Assembly (NCBI GenBank): GCA_963667535.2
Contig: CAXXDU010000002.1
Location: 496,001 to 560,000, forward strand
DNA length: 64,000 nucleotides
From: UBA5614 sp963667535
GTDB taxonomy: Bacteria; Cloacimonadota; Cloacimonadia; Cloacimonadales; Cloacimonadaceae
Reading direction: 5' to 3'
Shown here: in pieces, positions 53,372-63,700 of the stretch
Numbering within the stretch: position 1 is the stretch's first letter
Layout: each line of letters starts with the position of its first letter
Translations under genes and position numbers: made by a program
The notes under the pieces: model-generated
Seen by the model: the letters and a program-made list of their open reading frames with translations, nothing else
Database searches by the model: none
What the model was told of the DNA's origin: nothing

Positions 53372-53580
53372 TAAATCTTTCTTTAAATGAGGTAAATGTG
53401 CACATAATATACGTATGTGCTGCGCCTTTGCTACTCCAATGATTCCCCTATGTTCATCTGGGTGTCATCTGGGTGTCATCCGGGTGTCATATGGGTGTCA
53501 TATGGGTGTCTTAAGGGCAAGCTATGTTCACTTAAAGAAAGATGAAAGCAGAATGAAAGCAGAATGAAAGCAGAATGAAA
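53372..53580. repeat. Dispersed element copy B with two 11-bp tandem arrays
   Basis: The second copy of the element at 17231-17402, same orientation. 53454-53508 has five 11-bp units (TCATCTGGGTG twice, TCATCCGGGTG, TCATATGGGTG twice), against four in copy A. 53544-53576 has three units of GAAAGCAGAAT, against one in copy A. The flanks (CACATAATATACG; TCTTAAGGGCAAGCTATGTT) are conserved. It lies between the binding-protein and kinase genes. Confidence 0.8.
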
Positions 53581-53617
53581 GGACAATTACTAATTACAAA
53601 TTACGATTTCGGTGGGA

Positions 53618-54394
53618 TTATTCTGTGAAACCTGCCAGCAACCGGCAGAGTTCCAGTCTGTCCCAGTCAATTTTGTCCCTGCCATAAGCCTTGATAAAGG
53701 TGTCTTTGTATTTATCTGTATGCAAGTTATACCTTAGTGTCCAGATACCCCAGAACAGGTCATAATGGCTGTCTCCAACTCCACCGTTACCCAGGTCAAC
53801 AAATCCACTCAAGCTGAAATCCTGCATAATGATGTTGGGCAGGCAATAGTCGCCATGGATGACTGTATCAGCCTGCGCAAGGTGCTTTAATTCCGAGAAC
53901 TTTTTAGACGCTTTCTCTACGTTTTCCGGGATAAGTTCACTATCGCAATACTGCCTGGCAATATTTCTTTCAGCTTCCAGAAGCATTTCTGCTGTCCTGT
54001 TCTTTATGAGGCAATCCAGTGGAGAAAGGTTGTGAATCAGCTTCAGGCAAGAGCCAAATTCCTCAGCAAGTCTATATGGGTCTTCTTTATGTTTACCTGA
54101 AATACCATCCTCACCCTTTAGAGCTTCTGTAAGTAAATAATCGTGGTCATTTTCAGAGACATAACCCAACACAGCCGGAGCTAGTCCATGACTATGAAAG
54201 AATTCTGTAAGTATACTCTCCCTGTACAGTTTACCACTAGAGCTTACCTTTAAGAATGACCGGACAGAACCTTCAATGTAATAAGTATGCGCAGCGTCAG
54301 AACAACTGCTGTCAAATATCCGGGCATTGTGGATAAATGGTTTTATTATCGCCGGTAAGATCTCAATATGTAGCAGCGTTTCGGTTCTTTTCAT
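53618..54394 (-). CDS. APH(3')-like aminoglycoside phosphotransferase family kinase
   Basis: A 258-residue small-molecule kinase. The Brenner-type catalytic loop HGDYCLPNII has Asp182 and Asn187, and the metal-binding Asp200 lies in SGFVDLGNGGVGDSHYDL. A helix LIKNRTAEMLLEAERNIAR near 130-148 and the end region around DRLELCRLLAGF also follow the APH(3') layout closely, more so than choline kinases or MTR kinase. It may phosphorylate an aminoglycoside, but the natural substrate could be another sugar or amine. The start at 54394 (MKRTETLL) is preferred. It is monocistronic. Confidence 0.78.
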   Translation of the reverse strand: MKRTETLLHIEILPAIIKPFIHNARIFDSSCSDAAHTYYIEGSVRSFLKVSSSGKLYRESILTEFFHSHGLAPAVLGYVSENDHDYLLTEALKGEDGISGKHKEDPYRLAEEFGSCLKLIHNLSPLDCLIKNRTAEMLLEAERNIARQYCDSELIPENVEKASKKFSELKHLAQADTVIHGDYCLPNIIMQDFSLSGFVDLGNGGVGDSHYDLFWGIWTLRYNLHTDKYKDTFIKAYGRDKIDWDRLELCRLLAGFTE

Positions 54395-54490
54395 ATACAA
54401 CAATCTCCTGTTTACAAAAGCCGGATGCTATTCTCCTGAATAGTCACTTTCAGACCAATGCAGATAGCTGAACACAAGTGATTCTTTCTA

Positions 54491-56437
54491 CTACTTCCTT
54501 GATAGGGTTTCGCTTGACGCGGCAACATAGTAAAATGCTTCGCCATTGGTGTTGCTGTCTGTGAATGTAGTTTCATCGGTAGAGCTTAATAAAGTGAAGT
54601 TATCAAAGGGTTCGAAGGAGCGGAATATCTTGTAGTGCAAAGCGCCTGAGACAGCCCCCCATGTGAGTGTAACTCCCCCTGTTGTCGGAGCGATGGAGTT
54701 AATAACGGGTATGGCAAGTGAATCAGGATGCACAATCATTGTAACGTTTATCAGTCTGGACGGTTCATAAGGGTCATTGGAGTTAATAGAAATTTGGGCT
54801 GTATATGTACCGGGAGTCATACCGAGAGCAGAGAAATTGCCTGTAATAACCTGGCTCTGTCCGGCAGAAACTGTACCGCTGATGGGTACCAGATTGAGCC
54901 AGGGCAAAAGAGGTTCAGCTGGTGGAAGTACAATATTTCCGGTGACAGTATGAGGTTCTGCTCCGTAAACATCGCCCTGAATCTGAAAAGGAAGCGTTAT
55001 TGTTCCTGCAAAAGAAGCATTGATGGTCACATTGACTGTAGCTGATGCGGACTGATTGCCGTAGATTACTCCCCAGCCTCCTGATTCGCCAAACCAGTCT
55101 ATGGTAACCCCATCTCCGCTTGTAGGAGATGGGACAAGGTCGCCTTCAGTACCTCCCACGAAGTTAGTTGCACTATTGATTGTCACCCCTGTTGGGAATG
55201 TAACGATTACATGCTTGAGCCATTCAGTATCAGTGCTGCCGTTATAGACAGTAAAAGTCCAGTTAGCAGTTATTCCGGGAGAGTATTCTGCTGCATTGAG
55301 CGTAAGCGTGCTGCCGGCAATACTGCGGTCGATAGTATCAATTGCAGTAATAGTTTGTGAGTTGTTTACCATCATTCGTGAATCAGCGAGACCAAGATTG
55401 AAAGTAAGGGGACCAGTTCCGTTGTTAGTGATTGTGAAGCTGTCGGTACTTTCTTCATCAATCTGCAGGTCTGCATTCAGGATATTGCTACTGACCGAGA
55501 TGCTGGGTGGAGGATTGAGCCTGATAACACCTACGCCGTAGTGAGTCATACCACTATAAACACCACCCCAGGTCATGGAATGAACACTGAAATCCCATGT
55601 ATTGTGGACGTATATTGTGTTACTGGTGGTTTCATAGCCAACTCCCACCATTGTGTGTCCTTCAATCTGTATCAGGACAGGAATGCCTGCATCTATCGAA
55701 GCTTTATAGTTGTCATAAGTATAACCTATTGTGTTGCCTTCCCAGCCATAAATATACTGATTGAAGTTGGTGCTGACAGAATAGCCTCGGGATTCCAGAA
55801 AAAGCCTGAATCCGTGAATACCATCTCTGCCATAAGGAGGGCCGGTTGTGCCATCAGCAGGATCATAAAGAGCTGATCCATTGACGTAGTTATAAAAAGT
55901 TGTGGAACCGTCAATATTGCCCCACCACTCCTGATTTGTACCCATATAATCAGCAGTGCAACCGCTGTATGTTCCGGTGGGGTCGGAAGTTCCATAAGGG
56001 TCACTACCGGTATTATCTGTCCAGAAACGGTCTACATGTCCTGCCGTTGCCAGTCCGTCATAACCTTGATGCGTGGCGCTGAGCGGGCATTCACCTGCCC
56101 CCCATGTGCTGTTGTTCAATGGCATTATACCGCTATTGGTTGGTCCACTGTAGATGTGTCCGAAATTGAGACGGTCATAGTAACCGGAAATCATGGCAGC
56201 GGAAGTGGCAGAGCAGCCATAACTCCAGTCAAAGGTTGGAACACCGCTGAGCATAACAGCGCTACGGGTGGGAATAGCCACTGGACCGGGAATTCTTTGA
56301 TTAACGGGAATACCGGGAACGGTAATCTTGTCTATCAGACGACCATCCGGTCCCGGAAAAGTCTGCACCACAAAATTATGGGTGGCGAATATGGGTGATA
56401 ACAATGTAATAAATAGAAAAATAAACCACTTGGACAT
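54491..56437 (-). CDS. Secreted C39-like cysteine peptidase with Ig/choice-of-anchor and Fn3 domains
   Basis: A 648-residue protein with a signal peptide (1-18) and GGAGG before the ATG. The papain-like C39 domain (about 60-315) has the nucleophile Cys75 in WSYGCSATSAAM, the general base His261 in EGHTMVGVGY, and Asn279 or Asp282 in HNTWD. It is followed by a beta-sandwich region (320-510, with GTGPLTFNLG), a BACON/abnormal-spindle-like part (WLNLVPISGTVSAGQSQ) and a C-terminal fibronectin-III domain (580-648). Unlike the other secreted proteins here it lacks the FlgD-like sorting tail. Probably secreted peptide hydrolysis; target unknown. Confidence 0.82.
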   Translation of the reverse strand: MSKWFIFLFITLLSPIFATHNFVVQTFPGPDGRLIDKITVPGIPVNQRIPGPVAIPTRSAVMLSGVPTFDWSYGCSATSAAMISGYYDRLNFGHIYSGPTNSGIMPLNNSTWGAGECPLSATHQGYDGLATAGHVDRFWTDNTGSDPYGTSDPTGTYSGCTADYMGTNQEWWGNIDGSTTFYNYVNGSALYDPADGTTGPPYGRDGIHGFRLFLESRGYSVSTNFNQYIYGWEGNTIGYTYDNYKASIDAGIPVLIQIEGHTMVGVGYETTSNTIYVHNTWDFSVHSMTWGGVYSGMTHYGVGVIRLNPPPSISVSSNILNADLQIDEESTDSFTITNNGTGPLTFNLGLADSRMMVNNSQTITAIDTIDRSIAGSTLTLNAAEYSPGITANWTFTVYNGSTDTEWLKHVIVTFPTGVTINSATNFVGGTEGDLVPSPTSGDGVTIDWFGESGGWGVIYGNQSASATVNVTINASFAGTITLPFQIQGDVYGAEPHTVTGNIVLPPAEPLLPWLNLVPISGTVSAGQSQVITGNFSALGMTPGTYTAQISINSNDPYEPSRLINVTMIVHPDSLAIPVINSIAPTTGGVTLTWGAVSGALHYKIFRSFEPFDNFTLLSSTDETTFTDSNTNGEAFYYVAASSETLSRK

Positions 56438-56888
56438 TATGAACCTCCTAATGCATTACTGACTTTTTTAATTTAATTGTAATCCTAAAGGAAATAGTCA
56501 GAATGTCAAGTTTTATGTTCTTTTTCTAACCTGACTAATGATGCTAAAAACCTTACAAATACCCTGACAGGGTGTCAGATATTTGATGATTATAATCGTT
56601 ATGGCTTCAGCGTCAAATGTAACTGGAGAATCAGCTATGGCTGATGTCATTAACAGGACATTTGAGTTTCAACCCATAATGAACTACAAAGTGTGATATA
56701 ATGACGATTTTTATTGAAGACAATTAGTATAGCATTGAAATAATTACCCACTAAACTTTGACATCCCAGATGGGATGCCAGACTGTTTCATTAAAAAAGC
56801 GTGTTTTTCCTATTTTCGGTACTGTTTTTGCTTATATTGTATTATTGAATTAGAATTTAATGATTTGAGATAGATTAAGGAGATGTTT
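56438..56888. other. Intergenic region between divergent peptidase genes
   Basis: About 450 bp without a gene. It contains a short palindrome CATCCCAGATGGGATG (56762-56777), which overlaps a TTGACA-like -35 (56758-56763) without a clear -10, and a second one (CTGACAGGGTGTCAG near 56564-56578). It should hold the promoters of both flanking genes. Confidence 0.35.
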
Positions 56889-59800
56889 ATGAAACGCATT
56901 ACAGGGCTTATACTGCTTTTAGTGGTAGCAAGCATGATGTTTGCAATGAGCGGTACTATTTCCGTAGCGCCGGAGCAGACAAAAGTTCAATTATTAAGCA
57001 GCAATCCGTCAGGTTTGTCAGTACAATACAATGTAGGTACTGTCGGATATCAGAATGTTGACACGAATCAGGGTATTTTTACCGATTTATATATTGATGG
57101 TTATACTACGACCAATACCACAGGATTACCCAAATTGCCATTAATGCGGCAGATTATCAGGGTTCCTTTAAATGCCACTATCTTACCCAGATTGGTTACC
57201 AATTCATCTACAGTGGTAACACTTTCAAATAATGGAATTAACAGTTGGATTTTACCCAGGCAGGAATCTGTTTCCAAAAGTGTGGATGCTGCTACGGTTC
57301 CATTTATTATAGACAGAGATTTTTACAATGGCACAGGCTGGACCAGTGAACCTTCCGTCAAAGTAGAAGAAATTGGTATGATGCGTGGTGCCCGGCTGGT
57401 TGCTCTTGATTTTACGCCGGTACAATACAATCCATCATTGGCTCAATTGCAAATAATTACTTCAGCCACGGTCGAAATTGTTTTTGAAGGAGCAGACTGG
57501 GCAGCTACAGAGGATATGTACAACAGATATTACTCCCCGGTATTTGAATCTGTATTATCGCAGTCTATCTTTAATTATGCAACCCAAAGGACTTCCTTGG
57601 ACCGTTATCCGCTTGGAATGATTATTGTAACACCCCAAAGCTATGTAGCAACACTGCAACCATTTATCAACTGGAAAAAAATTCAGGGATATACTGTTAC
57701 TGTTGCGACAACCGACGTAACGGGTACTACAACAAGCTCGATTAAAACTTACCTGCAGAATATCTGGAATAGTGCTACCACTGCTAATCCCGCACCTTCC
57801 TATCTTTTAATTGTGGGCGATACACCTCAGATACCGGCCTGGTCTGGAAGTACATCCGGAGACCATGTAACTGATTTAAATTATGTGCGCTTGCAGGGAA
57901 CTGACTATGTTCCGGAAATGTATTTTGGCAGATTTTCCGCTATCAATACAACTCAGGTTCAAGCTTATGTAGACAAGACTCTACAGTATGAAATGTACAC
58001 GATGCCGGATCCGGCATATCTTGCCAACACTGTTTTAATCGCTGGTCAAGACCCCAATTATGGTCATTCTCATGGCGATGGTCAGATAAACTATGGTGCG
58101 ACCAACTATTTTGGTAGTTCCACAACTACACCTTACGGACCGTATCAAATCAGAAATCAAATGTATCCGTATAGTGTATCGGGAAATGCAGAATCTCAGA
58201 TTATTGCGAATATGAACACCGGAGTTGGCTTTATTAATTATACCGCACATGGCAGCGATGTTTCATGGGCTGATCCCACCCTCACAGTAAGTAATGTAAA
58301 TGCACTGACAAACACAAATAAGTACTTTATTGCAATCGGCAACTGCTGTTTGACCAGCGCTTTTGATACCGGAGAGTGTTTTGGTGAAGCTTTTACCCGC
58401 GGTACCAATAAAGGTGCTGTTGTATATATAGGTGGTACAGATAGCTCATACTGGGACGAAGATTATTACTGGGCAGTCGGACACAAACCACCAGTGGTAT
58501 TTTCAGGTTCACCTTACATAGCCAACAGGATTGGCGCTTATGATGCTGTTTTTCACTCTCATAATGAAGCTTTTGCAGACTGGGGCAGTACTATGGGCTC
58601 CATGAATTTTATGGGAAATCTGGCAGTTACAGCATCAAATAGCAGTAGAATAAACTACTATTGGGAAATTTACTCAATTATGGGTGACCCCAGTCTAGTG
58701 CCGTATATGGGCTTACCTACGATAAATAATGCACAGTATTCACCTAATGTGCAAATCGGTGTCGGCACGATGCAGATTACGGCTGAACCTTTTACTTTGG
58801 TTGCTGTATCACAAAACAATATAACACACGGTACTGGTCTGACAGATGCATCAGGTTCTCTTACTCTTAATTTTACACCTTTTTCAACTCCGGGTCAGGC
58901 ATTGCTGGTCATGACTCGTTCTCAACGCCAACCCATTATAGCAAATCTAACTGTAACTTCAAGTTCCGGACCATACTTACTGGTTAATAATATGATTGTC
59001 AACGATGGCAACAATTCAATAGCTGAATCAGGAGAAACCTTGTACCTGGACGTGACTATGAATAATGTAGGAACTCAGGCTGCACAAAGCGTAACAGCTG
59101 CTATTTCTTCTACCAGCCCGTATGTCAATATTATCAACGCAACTGCCAATATTGCCAGTTTACAGTCCAATGCAACTACTACGGTTGCCAACACATTCCA
59201 GGTTCAAATACTACCAAATATTCCGGACCAGCAAGCTGTGGAATTTACCATTCTGATGAGTGATAATGCTACAAATTCCTGGACATCAACCCGTAGTGTA
59301 ACCGTTAATGCTCCAAGCGTTACCATTAGCAGCCCGACGTTCTTTGATTCCAACAATGATGGCTCCTTTGATCCCGGTGAAACTATCAATATCAGCTTTA
59401 ACCTGACTAACACAGGGCATATGAATGCCGGTGCAGGCAACCTGAATATGGTTATTAATTCTCCCTATGCCACATTGTTACAGAATGTTTTAACCTTACC
59501 AGGTTTTAACATCGGTATCAATATTCCGATATCTATTCCGGTAGCTATTACCAATGATGCACCAATCGGAACAGTCATTCCCATAGGTCTGGCTTTGACA
59601 GCCGGGTCGCAATTGGTCAATAGCATGATACCTTTACCAATTGGGTCAAACAGCGAAGGGTTTGAAATAGGAACAATTGCTTCTCCCTGGACAAATAACA
59701 GCCCAATTCCCTGGACAGTATTACTGGGCTCAGCGACGGCTCATTCAGGCTCATATTGCGTGAAATCAGGCGCTATTACACATAATGGTTCGACCGTATT

Positions 59801-60701
59801 AAGCATGAGCATGAATGTGAGCACCGCAGGTGAAATATCTTTCTGGCGCAAAGTATCCTCAGAAGCAGGATACGATTCTCTTAAATTTTACATTGATAAT
59901 GTCAGAACAGGTTATTGGTCAGGTACTCAAGGCTGGGCGCAGCAAACTTATCCTGTATCTGCCGGTAGCCACACATTCAAATGGGAATATAAAAAAGATT
60001 ATTCCACAACAACCGGTTCTGATTGTGCCTGGATTGATGACATTGCATTCCCCATGCAGGGTGATGCAAATGTGCCTGTATTCTATAGTCCTGTAACAGT
60101 ACTTAATTTCAATAATGTTCCTGAAAATACTACAGTATCCCAGGATTTCCTGATACGCAATCTTGGACGTGCACCTTTAACGGGGACCATTAATGTACCG
60201 CAATTTGCAAATTTACTGGAGAACGGTATCACTGTCAGTGATACTTATAATTATAATATACCTGCCAATACCAATAAACTATATACAGTCCAGATACTGG
60301 TTACTCCGGCACTTCATCTTGATGATGAGATACTTATCACAAGCAATGATGCAAACCAACAAACTTATAATATTGCATTGCATCTGAGTTCTGTCGGTAT
60401 TGGCGACCCGGTTGTTGTCCCTGTATTAACGAAGCTGGAAGGCAATTATCCCAACCCGTTTAATCCTGTTACTTCCATTCGTTATTCCACCAAGGAGCAG
60501 GGTAATGTGTCCATTAGTATATTCAATTCCAAGGGACAATTGGTACGTACACTCGTAAATGAGAATAAGAAAGCCGGAAATCACAATATATTATGGAACG
60601 GCACTGATGACAATGGAAAACCCGTTTCAAGCGGTTTGTATCTCTATAAAATGCAGACCAAAGAATATTCTCAACTCAAAAAAATGATGTTAATGAAATA
60701 A
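56889..60701 (+). CDS. Giant gingipain-like C25 peptidase with sorting tail
   Basis: A 1270-residue secreted protein. The start is 56889 (MKRITG), with AGGAG six bases before it. After the signal peptide and propeptide-like region comes the C25 catalytic domain (240-640): YPLGMIIVTPQSY, YLLIVGDTPQIP, EMYFGRFSAI. Likely catalytic His454 is in NYTAHGSDVSW and Cys486/Cys487 in IAIGNCCLTS. Then come two CARDB-like beta-sandwich repeats (700-930), a MAM/jelly-roll-like domain with SGSYCVKSGAITHNG (950-1060), a choice-of-anchor stretch (1065-1170) and the sorting tail (GNYPNPFNPVTSIRYSTKEQ, ending MMLMK). A paralogue follows 61 bp downstream. Confidence 0.88.
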   Translation: MKRITGLILLLVVASMMFAMSGTISVAPEQTKVQLLSSNPSGLSVQYNVGTVGYQNVDTNQGIFTDLYIDGYTTTNTTGLPKLPLMRQIIRVPLNATILPRLVTNSSTVVTLSNNGINSWILPRQESVSKSVDAATVPFIIDRDFYNGTGWTSEPSVKVEEIGMMRGARLVALDFTPVQYNPSLAQLQIITSATVEIVFEGADWAATEDMYNRYYSPVFESVLSQSIFNYATQRTSLDRYPLGMIIVTPQSYVATLQPFINWKKIQGYTVTVATTDVTGTTTSSIKTYLQNIWNSATTANPAPSYLLIVGDTPQIPAWSGSTSGDHVTDLNYVRLQGTDYVPEMYFGRFSAINTTQVQAYVDKTLQYEMYTMPDPAYLANTVLIAGQDPNYGHSHGDGQINYGATNYFGSSTTTPYGPYQIRNQMYPYSVSGNAESQIIANMNTGVGFINYTAHGSDVSWADPTLTVSNVNALTNTNKYFIAIGNCCLTSAFDTGECFGEAFTRGTNKGAVVYIGGTDSSYWDEDYYWAVGHKPPVVFSGSPYIANRIGAYDAVFHSHNEAFADWGSTMGSMNFMGNLAVTASNSSRINYYWEIYSIMGDPSLVPYMGLPTINNAQYSPNVQIGVGTMQITAEPFTLVAVSQNNITHGTGLTDASGSLTLNFTPFSTPGQALLVMTRSQRQPIIANLTVTSSSGPYLLVNNMIVNDGNNSIAESGETLYLDVTMNNVGTQAAQSVTAAISSTSPYVNIINATANIASLQSNATTTVANTFQVQILPNIPDQQAVEFTILMSDNATNSWTSTRSVTVNAPSVTISSPTFFDSNNDGSFDPGETINISFNLTNTGHMNAGAGNLNMVINSPYATLLQNVLTLPGFNIGINIPISIPVAITNDAPIGTVIPIGLALTAGSQLVNSMIPLPIGSNSEGFEIGTIASPWTNNSPIPWTVLLGSATAHSGSYCVKSGAITHNGSTVLSMSMNVSTAGEISFWRKVSSEAGYDSLKFYIDNVRTGYWSGTQGWAQQTYPVSAGSHTFKWEYKKDYSTTTGSDCAWIDDIAFPMQGDANVPVFYSPVTVLNFNNVPENTTVSQDFLIRNLGRAPLTGTINVPQFANLLENGITVSDTYNYNIPANTNKLYTVQILVTPALHLDDEILITSNDANQQTYNIALHLSSVGIGDPVVVPVLTKLEGNYPNPFNPVTSIRYSTKEQGNVSISIFNSKGQLVRTLVNENKKAGNHNILWNGTDDNGKPVSSGLYLYKMQTKEYSQLKKMMLMK

Positions 60702-60702
60702 T

Positions 60703-60738
60703 CAAAGAACTTGCAAGGGTTACAAAAGCGGTTCTTTG
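60703..60738 (+). other. Hairpin between the tandem C25 peptidase genes
   Basis: CAAAGAAC (60703-60710) pairs with GTTCTTTG (60731-60738). T-rich sequence (ATCTTTTT, 60743-60750) follows before the next ribosome binding site AGGGAG. It may be a partial terminator that lets some transcripts continue. Confidence 0.4.
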
Positions 60739-60762
60739 CAGTATCTTTTTAGGGAGATGATT

Positions 60763-63700
60763 ATGAAAAAGCTCTTTTTACTGGCATTGCTGGCAATGCT
60801 AACACTCATACTGAATGCCGAACAATATACTGTTAACGATAACCAGAATGAAGTGAATATTATTAATTCCAATGGTCAGCAGACTATTCTGGAAATGACA
60901 CTTGGACACTTCAACCGGGAAGCGGTTCGGATAAGTAATGAAACATATTGGGCACTGAATTTAAAGAAAGAAGGTTTCACGATGGAAACCGGGATGCCAC
61001 AACTGCCATATATTAGCAGAAGTTTAATCATACCCGGTACAGCAAGAATGTCAGTGAACACTCTGGAATCAGAATACACAGATTTGGTTATGCCGATTGC
61101 TCCTTCCAAAGGTAATCTGACCCGTGATATAAACCCCAATGATGTGCCCTGGACTTTCGATAGTTTCTATCAAAGCGCCGGGTCATATCCCGAATCAGTA
61201 TCCAGATTATCAGAACCTTTTATTATCAGAGATTATCGTGGCATAACCGTATACTTCCAACCCTTTGTATATTTTCCCGCTACGCAAACCTTACGTGTTT
61301 ACACAAGACTTAGATTATCAGTTGATAATACAGGAATTGATAACACTAATGCTATCACAAGTGCAAAGACCTCAGCCAGTTCATGGTTTGATAATGTTTA
61401 TAAAGGAATGTTCCTAAATTATTCCCAAGCCAAGTATCCTGTTCTGGATGATCATGGTAGAATGTTAATCATCAACAACAGTATGTTTAATACAACTATC
61501 CAACCTTTTGTGGATTGGAAGCGGCAAAAGGGATTCACGGTTGATGTGGTTGATATCACAGTAGCCGGTCCCTCAGCAACACAATTAAAGACATACATCC
61601 AGAATCAGTATGACCTGAATAATGACCTTGCTTTTGTGCAGATAATCGGCGACCACGCACAGGTTCCATCTTTATCATCAGGTGGTGGTGCTTCTGACCC
61701 GTCATTTGCTTTAACTGCTGGAATAGACAGTTATCCCGATATTTTTATCGGAAGATTTTCTGCTCAGACAACAACAGATCTTGAAACTCAAGTAACACGC
61801 ACAATATATTACGAAAGAGATATGCAGTCCGGAAATGCCTGGCTTGCCAAAGGTTTGGGAATTGCATCAAATGAAGGCGGCGGTGGTCAAGGTGATTTAG
61901 GCGAATCAGACCAGACTCATATTGATAATATCAGAACAGACTTACTCAACTATGGCTATACATCAGTAGATCAGGTTTATCAGGCTCAGGGTGCTACTCA
62001 AGCTATGATTACAAACGATGTGAACGAAGGCAGAAGTATGATAAATTATTGTGGTCACGGTTCTGATACCAGTTGGGGAACCACTGGTTTCAGTAATAGC
62101 CAGGTAAACCAACTGACCAATAACAACAAACTGCCGTTTATTGTGTCTGTAGCTTGCGTGAATGGAAACTTTGCCAATCTTACATGCTTTGCTGAAGCCT
62201 GGCTGCGTGCCAGAGACAGCGTGACGGGCAATCCTCGCGGATCTGTTGTGTTCTGGGGTTCTTCCATTAATCAATCCTGGAATCCTCCCATGCGGGCTGA
62301 AGATGAAGTCACAGATTTAATGACTACAAATCAGAAAAATACTATTGGAGGTCTCTTCTTTAATGGTGCTTCCAAGATGATTGAAGTTTACAGTTCTGAC
62401 GGAATTAACATGTACAAGACCTGGAATATCTTTGGTGATGCTTCACTCCAGATTCGGAATACAGATCCTCAGCCAATGACAGCACAGTATCCTACTACAC
62501 TTTTCTTAGGTGCGAGCACATATGTTGTGCAGACCAACCCCGGTGCCTGGGTAACTCTATATTCCAACGGCGTTATCTATGGAACAGCTATTGCCAATGA
62601 AACAGGTCTGGCAACTCTCAGTCTGACTACTATTCCTACCCAGCCAATGGACCTTACTTTGACAATTACTGCTTACAACAGGGTTACAAATATTTCAACC
62701 ATTCAGGTATTACCTAATAACGGACCCTATGTACAGATTGATAATCAGATTGTTTCAGATGACAACAATAACCGGGCTGATTTTGGTGAGACAATCAATT
62801 TTGATTTAGCTTTAACAAATGTTGGTGCAAGTAGTGCAAATGAGATAACAGCAACTATTTCAACAAGTGACCCTTACATTACTATCACCGACAATACAGA
62901 ATTATTTGGCAATATAAATGTAAACCAGATATCAACCAGTTCTGACGGCTATACTATTGTCATTGCCAATAATGTTCCTGATCAGCATCAATCCTTAATC
63001 CATGTAGCTATTGCTCAGGGTGATTCAATTTCCTGGGAATTTGATACAATTCTTACCTTAAACGCACCTTCTTTAGCTACAGGGACAATTGTTATTAGTG
63101 ATGCGGCCGGAAACAACAATGGCCGTATTGATGCCGGAGAAACAGTTTCAATAATCATACCGGTTATTAATAACGGACATTCAACAGCTATTAATGTACT
63201 AAGCTCGTTATTGATATCAAACGCGGTTAATTACATTTTAACTCCGGTAACAACCAGTTTTCCAACACTTGATACAGGTGCAACAGCTCAGATGATGTAC
63301 GAAGTGACCTTCAGTTCTCAGATTCCAGCTGGCACACAGGTTGAGTTCCTGTTTATGGGTGTTGCCGGTGAATACACAACGAACCAGACAATCAATGCCT
63401 ATGTAGGATTGGTTTTGGAAGATTTTGAAAGCGGCACTATGACGTCGTATCCCTGGATTTTTGCAGGTGGTAACTGGACAAATGATAATACCGCTTTCCA
63501 TAATGGAGCATATAGCAGCAAATCAGCAGATATAAATGACAGTCAAACTACTTCGATGACTGTCAGTATGCAGGTTCCCACTGATGGATATATCACATTC
63601 TGGAAGAAAATCTCCTCAGAACAAAGCTATGATTATTTAAGATTCAGTATAAATGACTCTCTGTGTAACGAATGGTCTGGAAGCATTGATTGGAGTCAGG

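Noticed and set aside
53298..53617. Cobalamin riboswitch before the BtuF-like gene
   Set aside because: No B12-box-like sequence was seen; the gap is occupied by the dispersed element with 11-bp repeats.
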